Assembly (NCBI RefSeq): GCF_018129065.1
Contig: NZ_JAAEDM010000026.1
Location: 1 to 49,951 of the forward strand
DNA length: 49,951 bases
Reading direction: 5' to 3'
Source: Neoroseomonas soli
GTDB taxonomy: Bacteria; Pseudomonadota; Alphaproteobacteria; Acetobacterales; Acetobacteraceae
The notes under the pieces: model-generated
What the model was told of the DNA's origin: nothing
The model's database searches: none
Seen by the model: only the letters and a program-made list of their open reading frames with translations
Program-made: the position numbers and the translations under genes
Shown: piece by piece, positions 43,018 to 49,951 of the stretch
How the letters are laid out: each line of letters starts with the position of its first letter
Numbering within the stretch: position 1 is the stretch's first letter

Positions 43018-43305
43018 ATGGGTCCGATGAACCGGACCACGCCCCCTTCCGCGGATGCCGAACGCGCGCGCCAGACCACCGCGCTGCTCGCCGCATTCGA
43101 GGCGATGGAAGGCACCCTCTCGGTCGCCGAGGCGCTGCTCGCCGGGCGCCGCCGCATCGATCTCAGTGGCCTGGAGAACGAGATGGGCCGGCTCTGCGCC
43201 GCCTCCCTGCTCGCCCCGGCCGAGGCGCTGCCCACCATCCGCACACGGCTCGAGGCGCTGCGCCTCGCGCTCGACCGGCTGGAGGCCGGGCTTCCGCGCC
43301 CCTGA
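43018..43305 (+). CDS. Uncharacterised 95-residue protein at the head of the fliO-fliP cluster
   Basis: A 95-residue, mainly helical protein with heptad-like leucines (ALLAAFEAMEGTLSVAEALLAG, and TIRTRLEALRLALDRLEAGL at the C-terminus), which may form a coiled coil. It is soluble and has no signal peptide. Two ATGs (43018 and 43027) are possible; GGATGGG favours the second. It is 31 nt before fliO and divergent from flgB, so a flagellar role such as chaperone or regulator is likely by context, but no family is recognised. Confidence 0.72.
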   Translation: MGPMNRTTPPSADAERARQTTALLAAFEAMEGTLSVAEALLAGRRRIDLSGLENEMGRLCAASLLAPAEALPTIRTRLEALRLALDRLEAGLPRP

Positions 43306-43336
43306 CGACACCCACCCGCCGGCAGGAGGCCGCGGC

Positions 43337-43600
43337 ATGATCCCCGAGACGACCCAATGGCTCACCGCCGCCGCCGCGCTGCTCGGCGTGCTGGCGCTCA
43401 TCCTGCTCGCCGCGCGGCTGGCGCGCCGGGCTGGGCTCGCGCCGCGCGCCGGCGCGGGGAGGCTGCGCGTCGAGGAAACCCTCGTCCTCGACGCACGCCG
43501 GCGCCTCCTGATCGTGCGCTGCGACGGGCGCGCGCTGCTGCTGCTGACCGGCGGTACGCAGGACCAGGTGGTGGGCTGGCTGCCGGAAACCCCGGCATGA
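43337..43600 (+). CDS. fliO: Flagellar biosynthesis protein FliO (short)
   Basis: An 87-residue protein with one N-terminal membrane helix (TAAAALLGVLALILLAARLA, about residues 10-29) and a small beta domain containing RLRVEETLVLDARRRLLIVRCDGRALLLLTGG, the FliO core pattern. FliO assists FliP assembly. GGCAGGAGG lies about 8 nt before the ATG. Its stop overlaps the fliP start (ATGA). Short forms like this are usual in alphaproteobacteria. Confidence 0.85.
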   Translation: MIPETTQWLTAAAALLGVLALILLAARLARRAGLAPRAGAGRLRVEETLVLDARRRLLIVRCDGRALLLLTGGTQDQVVGWLPETPA

Positions 43601-44334
43601 GGCGCGCGCCGCCGGCGCTTGTCGCGCTTCTGCTGCTGCTGCCGGGCGCGGCGCTGGCGCAGAGCGTCGCGATCGACCTCGGCCAGGCCGGGCAGCCGGG
43701 GGCGACGGCGCGGCTCGTGCAGCTCACGGCACTGATCGGGATGCTCTCGCTCGCCCCGTCCCTGCTGGTGATGGCGACTGCCTTCGCGCGCATCGTCATC
43801 GTGCTGTCCCTGCTGCGCAGCGCCATCGGCGCGCAGGGCATCCCGCCGAATCCGGTGCTGGTGGGGCTCGCGCTCTTCCTCACCTTCTTCGTCATGCAGC
43901 CGGTCTTCGAGGCGTCCTGGACCCAGGGCATCCTGCCCATGACCGAGGGGCGCCTCGGCGAGATCGCCGGGCTGGAGGCCGCCGCCGAGCCCTTCCGCCG
44001 CTTCATGGCGGCGAACGTCCGGGAGGACGACCTCACCCACTTCATCGACCTCGCCAACCTGCCCGCGCCGGCGAGCGCCGAGGCCGCCCCTTACCGTGCC
44101 CTCGTGCCCGCCTTCATGGTCAGCGAGCTGAAGCGCGCCTTCGAGATCGGCTTCCTGCTGTTCCTGCCCTTCCTGGTGATCGACATGGTGGTGGCGAGCG
44201 TCCTGATGTCGCTCGGCATGATGATGCTGCCGCCATCCGTCGTGGCGCTGCCCTTCAAGCTGATCTTCTTTGTGCTGGTGGATGGCTGGCGGCTGGTCTC
44301 GGCCAGTCTGGTGCAGGGCTTCGCCGGCGGGTGA
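43597..44334 (+). CDS. fliP: Flagellar export protein FliP
   Basis: A 245-residue export-gate protein with a cleavable signal peptide (ALVALLLLLPGAALAQ, about residues 7-22) and four further hydrophobic segments. ATAFARIVIVLSLLRSAIGAQGIPPNPVLVGLALFLTFFVM and the C-terminal LVIDMVVASVLMSLGMMMLPPSVVALPFKLIFFVLVDGWRLV are hallmarks of FliP. It overlaps fliO by ATGA. In many bacteria fliP is followed by fliQR-flhB, but here those genes are on the opposite strand. Confidence 0.96.
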   Translation: MRRAPPALVALLLLLPGAALAQSVAIDLGQAGQPGATARLVQLTALIGMLSLAPSLLVMATAFARIVIVLSLLRSAIGAQGIPPNPVLVGLALFLTFFVMQPVFEASWTQGILPMTEGRLGEIAGLEAAAEPFRRFMAANVREDDLTHFIDLANLPAPASAEAAPYRALVPAFMVSELKRAFEIGFLLFLPFLVIDMVVASVLMSLGMMMLPPSVVALPFKLIFFVLVDGWRLVSASLVQGFAGG

Positions 44335-44439
44335 AGGCAGCACAACCCCGCGGCGAGCAGGCGCGGCCGGATCAACCATTTGTCGACAGGACCGACCTCC
44401 TACCGATATCGTAACGGCAACGGAGAGAGGGATCGCGCC

Positions 44440-45870
44440 ATGAGGGTGTTCCTCGCGGCCCTTGCATCGTTCCTCGCCTGTTTCAGCGCCGTCGCCCAGC
44501 CGGTCGCGGAAGGCCGGCGGCAGGCCGGCGATCTCATCGCCTGTGGCCCCAGCACCGACAGCTTCGCCGCCCCCGAAGGCCACATCCACGCGAGGCGCCC
44601 CTGGATGGCCCCCCAGGAACTCGTCGCCTACCTCACCGAGGCCGCCCCGCGGCTCTCCATCAAGGCCGGGCAACAGACCGCCAAGGCGGTGCCGACAGCG
44701 CAGTTCCGCCTCGCGCGGCCGACGACCGTCTCGCCGGAAGACTGGAGCCGCGCCTGGCTCGAGGCCGTGCTCTACCCCGCCGGCACCTCGCGCACGGCGA
44801 TCCCGGCCGAAAGCCTCGTCGTCGGCATCGTCCAGCCGCATACGCCTTCCGAAACCGAGACCGAGGTCATCGTCGAGTTCCCCAGCGCGAGCACGGGCTG
44901 GCTGCCATCGCGCTGGGAGGTGGTGCTTCTTATCTGCGTGGATGTCGGCGCGGGCACCAACCCCAACCTCGAGAACAACCGCATGGTGCGGGAATTCGGC
45001 CGGGTTACGCTCTACTTCTCCAGCCTGAAGCTCTCGGCGGCGATTGGAATCGGCACATTCGCACTGCTCTATGTCGTGCTGGCATTCACCGCCGCGCGGC
45101 TGCACCGGCGCCAATACGAGGTGGCGCGCGCGGCGGCGGAACGCGAGGCGCGGCGCAGCATCCCCGCCTGGCAGTTCGCCCTGCGCCCCACCGTGATCAC
45201 GCAGGATGCCTTCGGCTACTGCAGCCTGGCGCGCTTCCAGGTGCTGATGTTCACCCTCGTGCTCGCCGGCGTCTATGCCTACGTCATGGCGCGCACCGGT
45301 GGCCTGCCGACGCTGTCGAACACGGTGCTGGCGCTGCTCGGCATCACCATGACGGGCTCGACCCTGGCCCGGGTGATCGAAGGGCCGGTGGTGGACACGC
45401 CGAACCGGGTCTGGCTGCTCGGGACCGGGGTGATCGATCCCTCCCCTCGCATCCCGCGCTGGCAGGACATGCTGGCGGGCGAGGGGGAAATCGATGTCAC
45501 CCGCGTGCAGGCGCTGGCCTTCAGCATCTTCGCCGCGCTGGCGCTGGTGGTGAACGGCACGGGGGACCTCGAGCATTTCGAGATTCCGGAACAGCTCAAC
45601 TACCTGATCGGCCTGTCGCAGGCGGTCTACGTCGCCGGCCGTGCCCTGCCGCGTGAATCGGCCAACCGGCTGAACGAGGAGGTGCGCGCCGCGCGCGAGG
45701 CCGAATTGCAGGTCATCGCCAAGCCGGGCGACCAGGCAGCGGAGCTCGCCTTCGAGACGGCGCGCAACGCTCTCGGCACCTCGCTCTTCGACTTCTTCGG
45801 CGAGCGCTTCCAGGCGCAGCGGCTGATGCAGCTGCGCCCGGGGGACCGGCCGACGCCAGAGATATACTGA
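44440..45870 (+). CDS. Unknown exported/membrane protein (476 aa) with a repeated RxQ-helix motif
   Basis: A 476-residue protein with a signal peptide (residues 1-20, ending AVAQ), a periplasmic part of about 175 residues, and five hydrophobic segments at about 198-218, 265-284, 291-311, 356-372 and 386-402. Two segments start with the same pattern: SLARFQVLMFTLVLAG at 262-277 and DVTRVQALAFSIFAAL at 352-367, that is R-x-Q-x-L-x-F at the membrane edge. The C-terminus is charged and helical. GGAGAGAGG lies 8 nt before the ATG at 44440. I recognise no named family; it is 105 bp after fliP and convergent with speE. Confidence 0.8.
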   Translation: MRVFLAALASFLACFSAVAQPVAEGRRQAGDLIACGPSTDSFAAPEGHIHARRPWMAPQELVAYLTEAAPRLSIKAGQQTAKAVPTAQFRLARPTTVSPEDWSRAWLEAVLYPAGTSRTAIPAESLVVGIVQPHTPSETETEVIVEFPSASTGWLPSRWEVVLLICVDVGAGTNPNLENNRMVREFGRVTLYFSSLKLSAAIGIGTFALLYVVLAFTAARLHRRQYEVARAAAEREARRSIPAWQFALRPTVITQDAFGYCSLARFQVLMFTLVLAGVYAYVMARTGGLPTLSNTVLALLGITMTGSTLARVIEGPVVDTPNRVWLLGTGVIDPSPRIPRWQDMLAGEGEIDVTRVQALAFSIFAALALVVNGTGDLEHFEIPEQLNYLIGLSQAVYVAGRALPRESANRLNEEVRAAREAELQVIAKPGDQAAELAFETARNALGTSLFDFFGERFQAQRLMQLRPGDRPTPEIY

Positions 45871-45883
45871 ATACCGCCGCGCC

Positions 45884-46753
45884 TCACCGGCGCGGCAGGT
45901 GCTCGGCGATGAAGGGCGGCAGGTGGAAGGCGCCGGCGTGGATTTCCGGCGTCCAGTAGCGCGTGGTGCCGAGAATGCCCGCGGCCTCGGCGCGGCGGCG
46001 GATCTCCTCCACCGGCACGGCGCGGCAGGACGCATCCTTGGCCGCCCAGCCGAGCGTCATGAAGCCGCCCACATAGGTCGGCACCACGGTGAGATACGCC
46101 CAGATGTCCGGGAAGGACTTGCCGCGGCGGACCGAGGTGTCGCGCAGCTCGTCCGCCTGCATCTGCGGCACGCCGCACTGGTTCACCAGCACGCCGCGCG
46201 GGCCCAGCAGGCGGGCACAATTGGCGTAGAACTCGTCGGTGAAGAGCACTTCGCCCACGCCGATGGGATCCGTGCTGTCCACGATCACCACGTCGAAGGA
46301 ACCGGCCGGCGCGTTGCGGACATAGTCGATGCCGTCGGCGACCAGCACCTCCGCGCGCGGGTCGTTCCACGCGTCGCCGGCGATGTTCGGCAGGAATTCC
46401 TTCGCGAGGCGGATCACCTCGCCGTCGATCTCGACCATCACGGCCTTCTCGACGTTGCGATGCTGCAGCACGCGGCGCAGCACGCCGCCGTCGCCCGCGC
46501 CGATGATCAGCACGCGCTTCGCGTCGCCATGGGCCAGCAGCGGCACATGGGCGATCATCTCCTGGTACGAGAACTCGTCCGCCTCGGTGATCTGCACCAC
46601 GCCGTCGAGCATCATGACGCGGCCATGAGTCTCGCTCTCGAAGATCATGATGTCCTGGAAGTCGGACTTCGCGCGGGCGAGTTCGCGCTTTACCCGGAAG
46701 CGCTGGCCCCAGGCGGCATAGATCGTCTCGTTCACCCAGACGTCGAAGGTCAT
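45884..46753 (-). CDS. speE: Spermidine synthase
   Basis: A 289-residue aminopropyltransferase that makes spermidine from putrescine and decarboxylated S-adenosylmethionine. Family marks are MMLDGVVQITEADEFSYQEMIAHVPLLAHG, IIGAGDGGVLRRVLQH (SAM-analogue loop), MVEIDGEVIRLAKEFLP, and the catalytic region VIVDSTDPIGVGEVLFTDEFY. The start at 46753 matches family length. It follows speD on the same strand with a strong hairpin between them. Confidence 0.96.
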   Translation of the reverse strand: MTFDVWVNETIYAAWGQRFRVKRELARAKSDFQDIMIFESETHGRVMMLDGVVQITEADEFSYQEMIAHVPLLAHGDAKRVLIIGAGDGGVLRRVLQHRNVEKAVMVEIDGEVIRLAKEFLPNIAGDAWNDPRAEVLVADGIDYVRNAPAGSFDVVIVDSTDPIGVGEVLFTDEFYANCARLLGPRGVLVNQCGVPQMQADELRDTSVRRGKSFPDIWAYLTVVPTYVGGFMTLGWAAKDASCRAVPVEEIRRRAEAAGILGTTRYWTPEIHAGAFHLPPFIAEHLPRR

Positions 46754-46779
46754 GAGGATGATCCCCCTTCACGCAAAGA

Positions 46780-46805
46780 GGGGCCGGGCGCTGCCGCCCG
46801 GCCCC
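46780..46805 (-). terminator. 11-bp GC hairpin between speD and speE (attenuator-like)
   Basis: GGGGCCGGGCG (46780-46790) pairs with CGCCCGGCCCC (46795-46805) around CTGC. Read leftward it is followed by TCTTTGCG, a short T-rich run, then the speE start 26 nt later. It may partly stop transcription after speD and so set the SpeD/SpeE ratio. Confidence 0.6.
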
Positions 46806-46833
46806 TTCCAAGAGGCTTGAACGCGGTGAAGCG

Positions 46834-47292
46834 TCAGCCGATCAGGCCGCGCTTGTGCTCCGAAAGCTGCACCCGTTCCGGCAGGAAGCCGCGCTTGAGC
46901 GCCGGCAATGCCTTATATGGGTCGCAGTCGCCGCAAACGAAGATGTCCAGCGCCGCGTAGTCGCGCTCCGGCCAGGAATGGATGGAGACGTGGCTTTCCG
47001 CCAGCACCAGCACGCCCGACACTCCGCCATTCGGCGAGAAGTGGTGGAAGTGCCCGTGCAGGATCGTCGCACCGGTCGCCAGCGCGGCATCACGCAGCAC
47101 CGCATCGATGTGCTCGGGGTCGTCGAGGTTCGTCGCGCCCCAGAGGTCGATGATCAGGTGCGTGCCAGCGTAACGAACGCCGTTGCGCGCGATAAAGTAA
47201 TCCTTCTCGGGGCTCACCGAGCGGTCTTCGTCAATGTTCCGGGTGTCGCTCGGCAGATCCGAGACCATCCCCGGTTGGACGAGAGCATCCAT
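46834..47292 (-). CDS. speD: S-adenosylmethionine decarboxylase proenzyme
   Basis: A 152-residue prokaryotic-type (class 1B) SpeD that supplies decarboxylated SAM to SpeE. The self-cleavage site is Glu99-Ser100 in LAESHVSIHSWPE; Ser100 becomes the pyruvoyl group. The conserved HLIIDLWGATNLDD and YAALDIFVCGDCDPYKAL are intact. The N-terminus has about 30 extra residues (MDALVQPGMVSDLPSD...) before the conserved core, so a later start cannot be excluded. The 162-bp upstream region holds a 6-bp hairpin (47329-47346). Confidence 0.94.
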   Translation of the reverse strand: MDALVQPGMVSDLPSDTRNIDEDRSVSPEKDYFIARNGVRYAGTHLIIDLWGATNLDDPEHIDAVLRDAALATGATILHGHFHHFSPNGGVSGVLVLAESHVSIHSWPERDYAALDIFVCGDCDPYKALPALKRGFLPERVQLSEHKRGLIG

Positions 47293-47454
47293 GTTAAGGG
47301 CTCCTTCCAGCCAGCAGATGACCAGGGCGATCGGTGAATTCCGATCATTGGGTCAACGGCGGGGGCATATGGGGCAAGGGGGTCCGGCGCGCAAGCGAAA
47401 TCACGGCGACGGGACCGTAAAAATTGCAGACCCCCCCACCGGGGGACGCGCATC

Positions 47455-49951
47455 TCATCGCGCGACCTGCACCGGTCCCCGCAAGGCCTCCAGCCGCGAG
47501 GGCATTGCGCGCAATACTCCGATCTCCCGTTGCAGACGCGGAAGGTCGGCCACGCCGCGCAGCGGATCGGCGGTGAGCATGGCGAATGCCTCGGCCAGCG
47601 GGCCGCCTTCCATGCGCGCGCCATGGGCCGCCCGGAGTTCGGCGAGCGCCGTCTCGTCGCCAGCCAGCGCGGCATAGGCCGCCGCGCGCGCCACGGCCAT
47701 GCGCTCCGCCTGGCCGAGCGGCGCGGGTGCCGGCGGCAGTTTCGCCGCCAGGTGCTGGCGCTGCGCGGCAGCGGCGGCAGGCCAGTCCCGCGCTTCGGCA
47801 TGGAGGTCCGCGCGTGCCTCTGCGCCGGCGGGACCCAGCGCGGCGAGAACCGACATCGCTTCATCCCGCGCGCCGCGCCGTGACAGCGCCCGCACGCGGA
47901 TCAGCGCCCGCGCCGTCGCAACCGGTTCGGGCATCGCATCCGCCGCGGTCGAATCGAGGGCCGCGAGTGCAGCGCCCGCATCACCTTCCTCCATGCGCAG
48001 CGCGGCGAGCCGCGCGCCGATCGCCGGCCGCGCCGAAGCCCCCGCCCGCGACAAGGTGCGCTCGAGAAGCGCCGCCGCGCGCCCCGGCAGGTCGAGCCCC
48101 GCAAGCCGGTCCGCGAGCAGCAGCACCGCAGCCTCCCCGCGCTCGCCCTCGGGGAGGAGATCGGGGTGGGCGTCGAACAGCGCGGCAGCGGCAAGGGGCG
48201 GCGCGGTTTCGAGTGCGGCGGCGAAGGCGGTGGCGAGGTCGGGACGCAGCGCGGCCGTCTCGTCCGGGAATAGGCGCGTCGCCTCGTCGAGCAGCGCGAA
48301 GGCCTGCGCCCCCTGCCCCGCCGCGATCCTGAGTGCGGCGATGCGCCGACGTGCGGCCACCTCCTCCGCACCACCGCGCCAGGCGACGAGCGCCTGGTCC
48401 AGCAACGCCGCCGCGGCAGCCGGATCGATCTCTCCCGCCGCGAGGCGCAGTTCCGCCGCGCGGCGCATCGCCACCGCGCGCTGCCGGCGATCCCGCCCCC
48501 GCGCCACGGCGGCGTAGCCTTCCAGCGCGTCCGGCTGCCGGCCGGCGGCCTCCGCGAGGATGGCGCGCGCGAGGTCGAGCCCCGGCACGTCCCCGGCCTC
48601 GGCAAGCAGGCGCGCAGCGGCTGGCGCCTCGTCGCCCATCGCCATCGTCTCGAGCGCCAGCGGCAGCAGGCGCACGCGCAGCGGCTCCGGATAGGCGAGC
48701 AGGAGCGGCGCCCCCGCGACCAGCGCGGAAGCGGCCCCCGCCTCACCTTCCGCCGCGCCGAGCAGGGCGCGCCAGAGCGACACCTCGTCGCGCCGAGGCA
48801 GCATCGGGTCGAGGATGCCCCGCGCCTCGGCGGGCCGTCCGGCCAGCAGCGCCGCGACCCCCTGGGCGAAGACGAGCCTCGCGTCCTCGCGCGCCCGGGG
48901 ATCCTCCCGCAGGCCAAGGCCCGCCATGGCCTGCGCCTCCTGCGGCATGCCGAGGGCGAGCAGCGTCTCGGCCGCATCCCGCCGGCGCGCGCCGCGCGCA
49001 AGGGGCGGTGCCTCGTTGACCGCGAGCAACTGGATGCGCAGCCGTTCCATCAAGACCGGCACGGGCGCGACCGGCAGGTCGAGCAGCCGGGTCATGGCGA
49101 CGACCTGCGCCGGCGGCTCCCGCCCGGTGGCGCCGCCGAGGGCCAGCGAGCCACCGGCCGCCTGCACGGCGATGCCCTCGGCGAGCGGACGCAGCGCGAC
49201 GCGGTCGGAGCGCGCCAGGACCGCCGCGCCCATCATGCTCGGCAGCAGTTCCAGTTCCGGCAGGCGCCGAGCCAGGGCCAGGCCGGGGCCCGGACGGCGC
49301 AGGGTGGCGACGAGCAGCGGCTCCCCCGTCTCCGGGTCGGCCAGGGCGACGATGCCACCGGAGACATCGCCGCCGGCGCCTCCCTGCAGCAGCAGCCTTG
49401 CAGGCGGGCCGGGCTCCGCGACCACGCGCAACGTACCCAGCTCAGGCGGCGAGGGAGCGCGCGTCGCCTCGATCACCCAGGAGGCACCTTCGCGGCGCGC
49501 GGCCAGACGCGCCGGCGCCGGAAGGCGCAGCCGAAGCAGCGTGCCCTCCCCGGCCGGAAGCGCCTCCAGCCCTCCGAAAACGGGATGGCCGCGCAGCGCG
49601 GCGAGGTCGAGCACGAGGGGCCGGTCCAGAACGGCGTGAAGCACCTCGCCGCGGCGGAACAGGGCGAGGCCGGTGCCGTCCTCTGCCGGGACGGCGATCG
49701 CCACGGCGTCGCGCAACGGGCGGACCGCCACCGCATCGGGCGCGGGAAGGGAGGCGACGGGCGCAAGCACCGCCGACTGCGTGGACGACGCGATAGTCGG
49801 CGTGGTGCCAGCGGCAGCGACCGAACTGCCCGGGCGCGTGACGGCCACCGGAGCGGCACCGCCGGCCGGGGCCGGGGCCGCAGCGGGCTCGGTCGGGCCG
49901 GGCGGATTGTCCGGACGCGGGGCTGCCGCCGGCTCGGCTGCACGGGGCGCG
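47455..49951 (-). CDS. Large repeat-rich protein, N-terminus outside window
   Basis: The frame is open from the window edge to the stop at 47455, giving at least 832 residues; the start lies beyond the window. The first visible 50 residues are a Pro/Ala linker (for example EPAAAPAPAGG). Next comes a beta-rich segment of about 200 residues. The remaining 550 residues are Ala/Leu-rich with short helix pairs such as AEARGILDPMLPRRDEVSLWRALLG and LEGYAAVARGRDRRQRAVAMRRAAELRLAAGE, which look like TPR-type repeats. A GTG at 49848 is an internal possibility but the linker upstream has the same coding character. A scaffold role, perhaps linked to the nearby flagellar genes, is only inferred. Confidence 0.78.
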   Translation of the reverse strand, partial: APRAAEPAAAPRPDNPPGPTEPAAAPAPAGGAAPVAVTRPGSSVAAAGTTPTIASSTQSAVLAPVASLPAPDAVAVRPLRDAVAIAVPAEDGTGLALFRRGEVLHAVLDRPLVLDLAALRGHPVFGGLEALPAGEGTLLRLRLPAPARLAARREGASWVIEATRAPSPPELGTLRVVAEPGPPARLLLQGGAGGDVSGGIVALADPETGEPLLVATLRRPGPGLALARRLPELELLPSMMGAAVLARSDRVALRPLAEGIAVQAAGGSLALGGATGREPPAQVVAMTRLLDLPVAPVPVLMERLRIQLLAVNEAPPLARGARRRDAAETLLALGMPQEAQAMAGLGLREDPRAREDARLVFAQGVAALLAGRPAEARGILDPMLPRRDEVSLWRALLGAAEGEAGAASALVAGAPLLLAYPEPLRVRLLPLALETMAMGDEAPAAARLLAEAGDVPGLDLARAILAEAAGRQPDALEGYAAVARGRDRRQRAVAMRRAAELRLAAGEIDPAAAAALLDQALVAWRGGAEEVAARRRIAALRIAAGQGAQAFALLDEATRLFPDETAALRPDLATAFAAALETAPPLAAAALFDAHPDLLPEGERGEAAVLLLADRLAGLDLPGRAAALLERTLSRAGASARPAIGARLAALRMEEGDAGAALAALDSTAADAMPEPVATARALIRVRALSRRGARDEAMSVLAALGPAGAEARADLHAEARDWPAAAAAQRQHLAAKLPPAPAPLGQAERMAVARAAAYAALAGDETALAELRAAHGARMEGGPLAEAFAMLTADPLRGVADLPRLQREIGVLRAMPSRLEALRGPVQVAR

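Noticed and set aside
42544-46035. A 1163-codon open frame on the - strand running from speE to flgB.
   Set aside because: Only its last 131 codons (flgB) have protein-like sequence; the rest is antisense to fliO, fliP and the 476-residue gene.
47293-47454. A riboswitch (SAM or polyamine responsive) upstream of speD.
   Set aside because: Only a 6-bp hairpin (47329-47334/47341-47346) is evident; no SAM-II or SAM-V pseudoknot elements could be recognised by eye.

Overview
The window is a 50-kb piece of a very GC-rich (about 70%) alphaproteobacterial chromosome. Several signals point to Rhodospirillales/Acetobacteraceae (Roseomonas-like): third-position G/C saturation, the alphaproteobacterial SOS box (direct repeat GTTC-N7-GTTC) in front of recA, a PhaC-like DUF3141 protein, a CckA-like hybrid kinase joined to flagellar export genes, and many LIV-type transport and tripartite catabolic genes. 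The family placement is inference. No tRNA, rRNA, CRISPR array, intact insertion sequence or prophage gene was recognised.

Layout. (1) 1-6778, small-molecule catabolism: the C-terminal part of a TPP-dependent enzyme, an amidase with a 68-residue AtzG-like partner, a mandelate racemase-family enzyme, a gamma-glutamyltransferase-family protein and an enoyl-CoA hydratase. (2) 6809-12243, the phosphate regulon: terminator, Pho box, then pstS-pstC-pstA-pstB-phoU-phoB, with no phoR. (3) 12249-16315, a storage-polymer section: a DUF3141 protein with a PHA-synthase-like Cys-Asp-His triad diverges from an unknown 151-residue gene followed by polyphosphate kinase 2. A perfect FNR/FixK box lies between the two directions. 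(4) 16340-19892: a BASS-type transporter, a DUF2254 membrane protein, a nucleoside deoxyribosyltransferase-like protein and an alpha/beta hydrolase. (5) 19939-24882: a complete five-gene LIV-type ABC uptake system followed by a cupin. (6) 24973-28781: an enoyl-CoA hydratase, DUF1127, a flavin monooxygenase, a 63-residue membrane peptide and an exported metallo-beta-lactamase-fold enzyme.

(7) 29118-31647: isocitrate dehydrogenase, a DUF599 membrane protein and an exported PRC-barrel protein. (8) 31648-32112: a 465-bp gene-free stretch dense in inverted repeats. (9) 32113-37967, leftward: alaS, a P1-family peptidase and an exported protein of unknown role, each overlapping the next by ATGA, preceded by a small charged protein and recA with its SOS box. 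(10) 38114-44334, flagellar genes: flgB-flgC-fliE-fliQ-fliR-flhB plus a CckA-like kinase run left, and an unknown 95-residue gene plus fliO-fliP run right from the same intergenic region. (11) 44440-49951: an unknown exported/membrane protein, speE and speD for spermidine synthesis, and a large repeat-rich protein cut by the window edge.

How they fit together. Pst/PhoU/PhoB take up and sense phosphate. PPK2 interconverts polyphosphate and nucleotides, and the PhaC-like protein may act in polyester storage, so the middle of the window looks like a phosphorus/carbon reserve section with both a phosphate-responsive site and an oxygen- or redox-responsive site. The flagellar block encodes most of the export gate (FliP, FliQ, FliR, FlhB, FliO) and the proximal rod/MS-ring adaptor (FlgB, FlgC, FliE). 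Its kinase offers a direct route for CckA-type control of motility. All product calls come from reading motifs and gene order; no database search was run.
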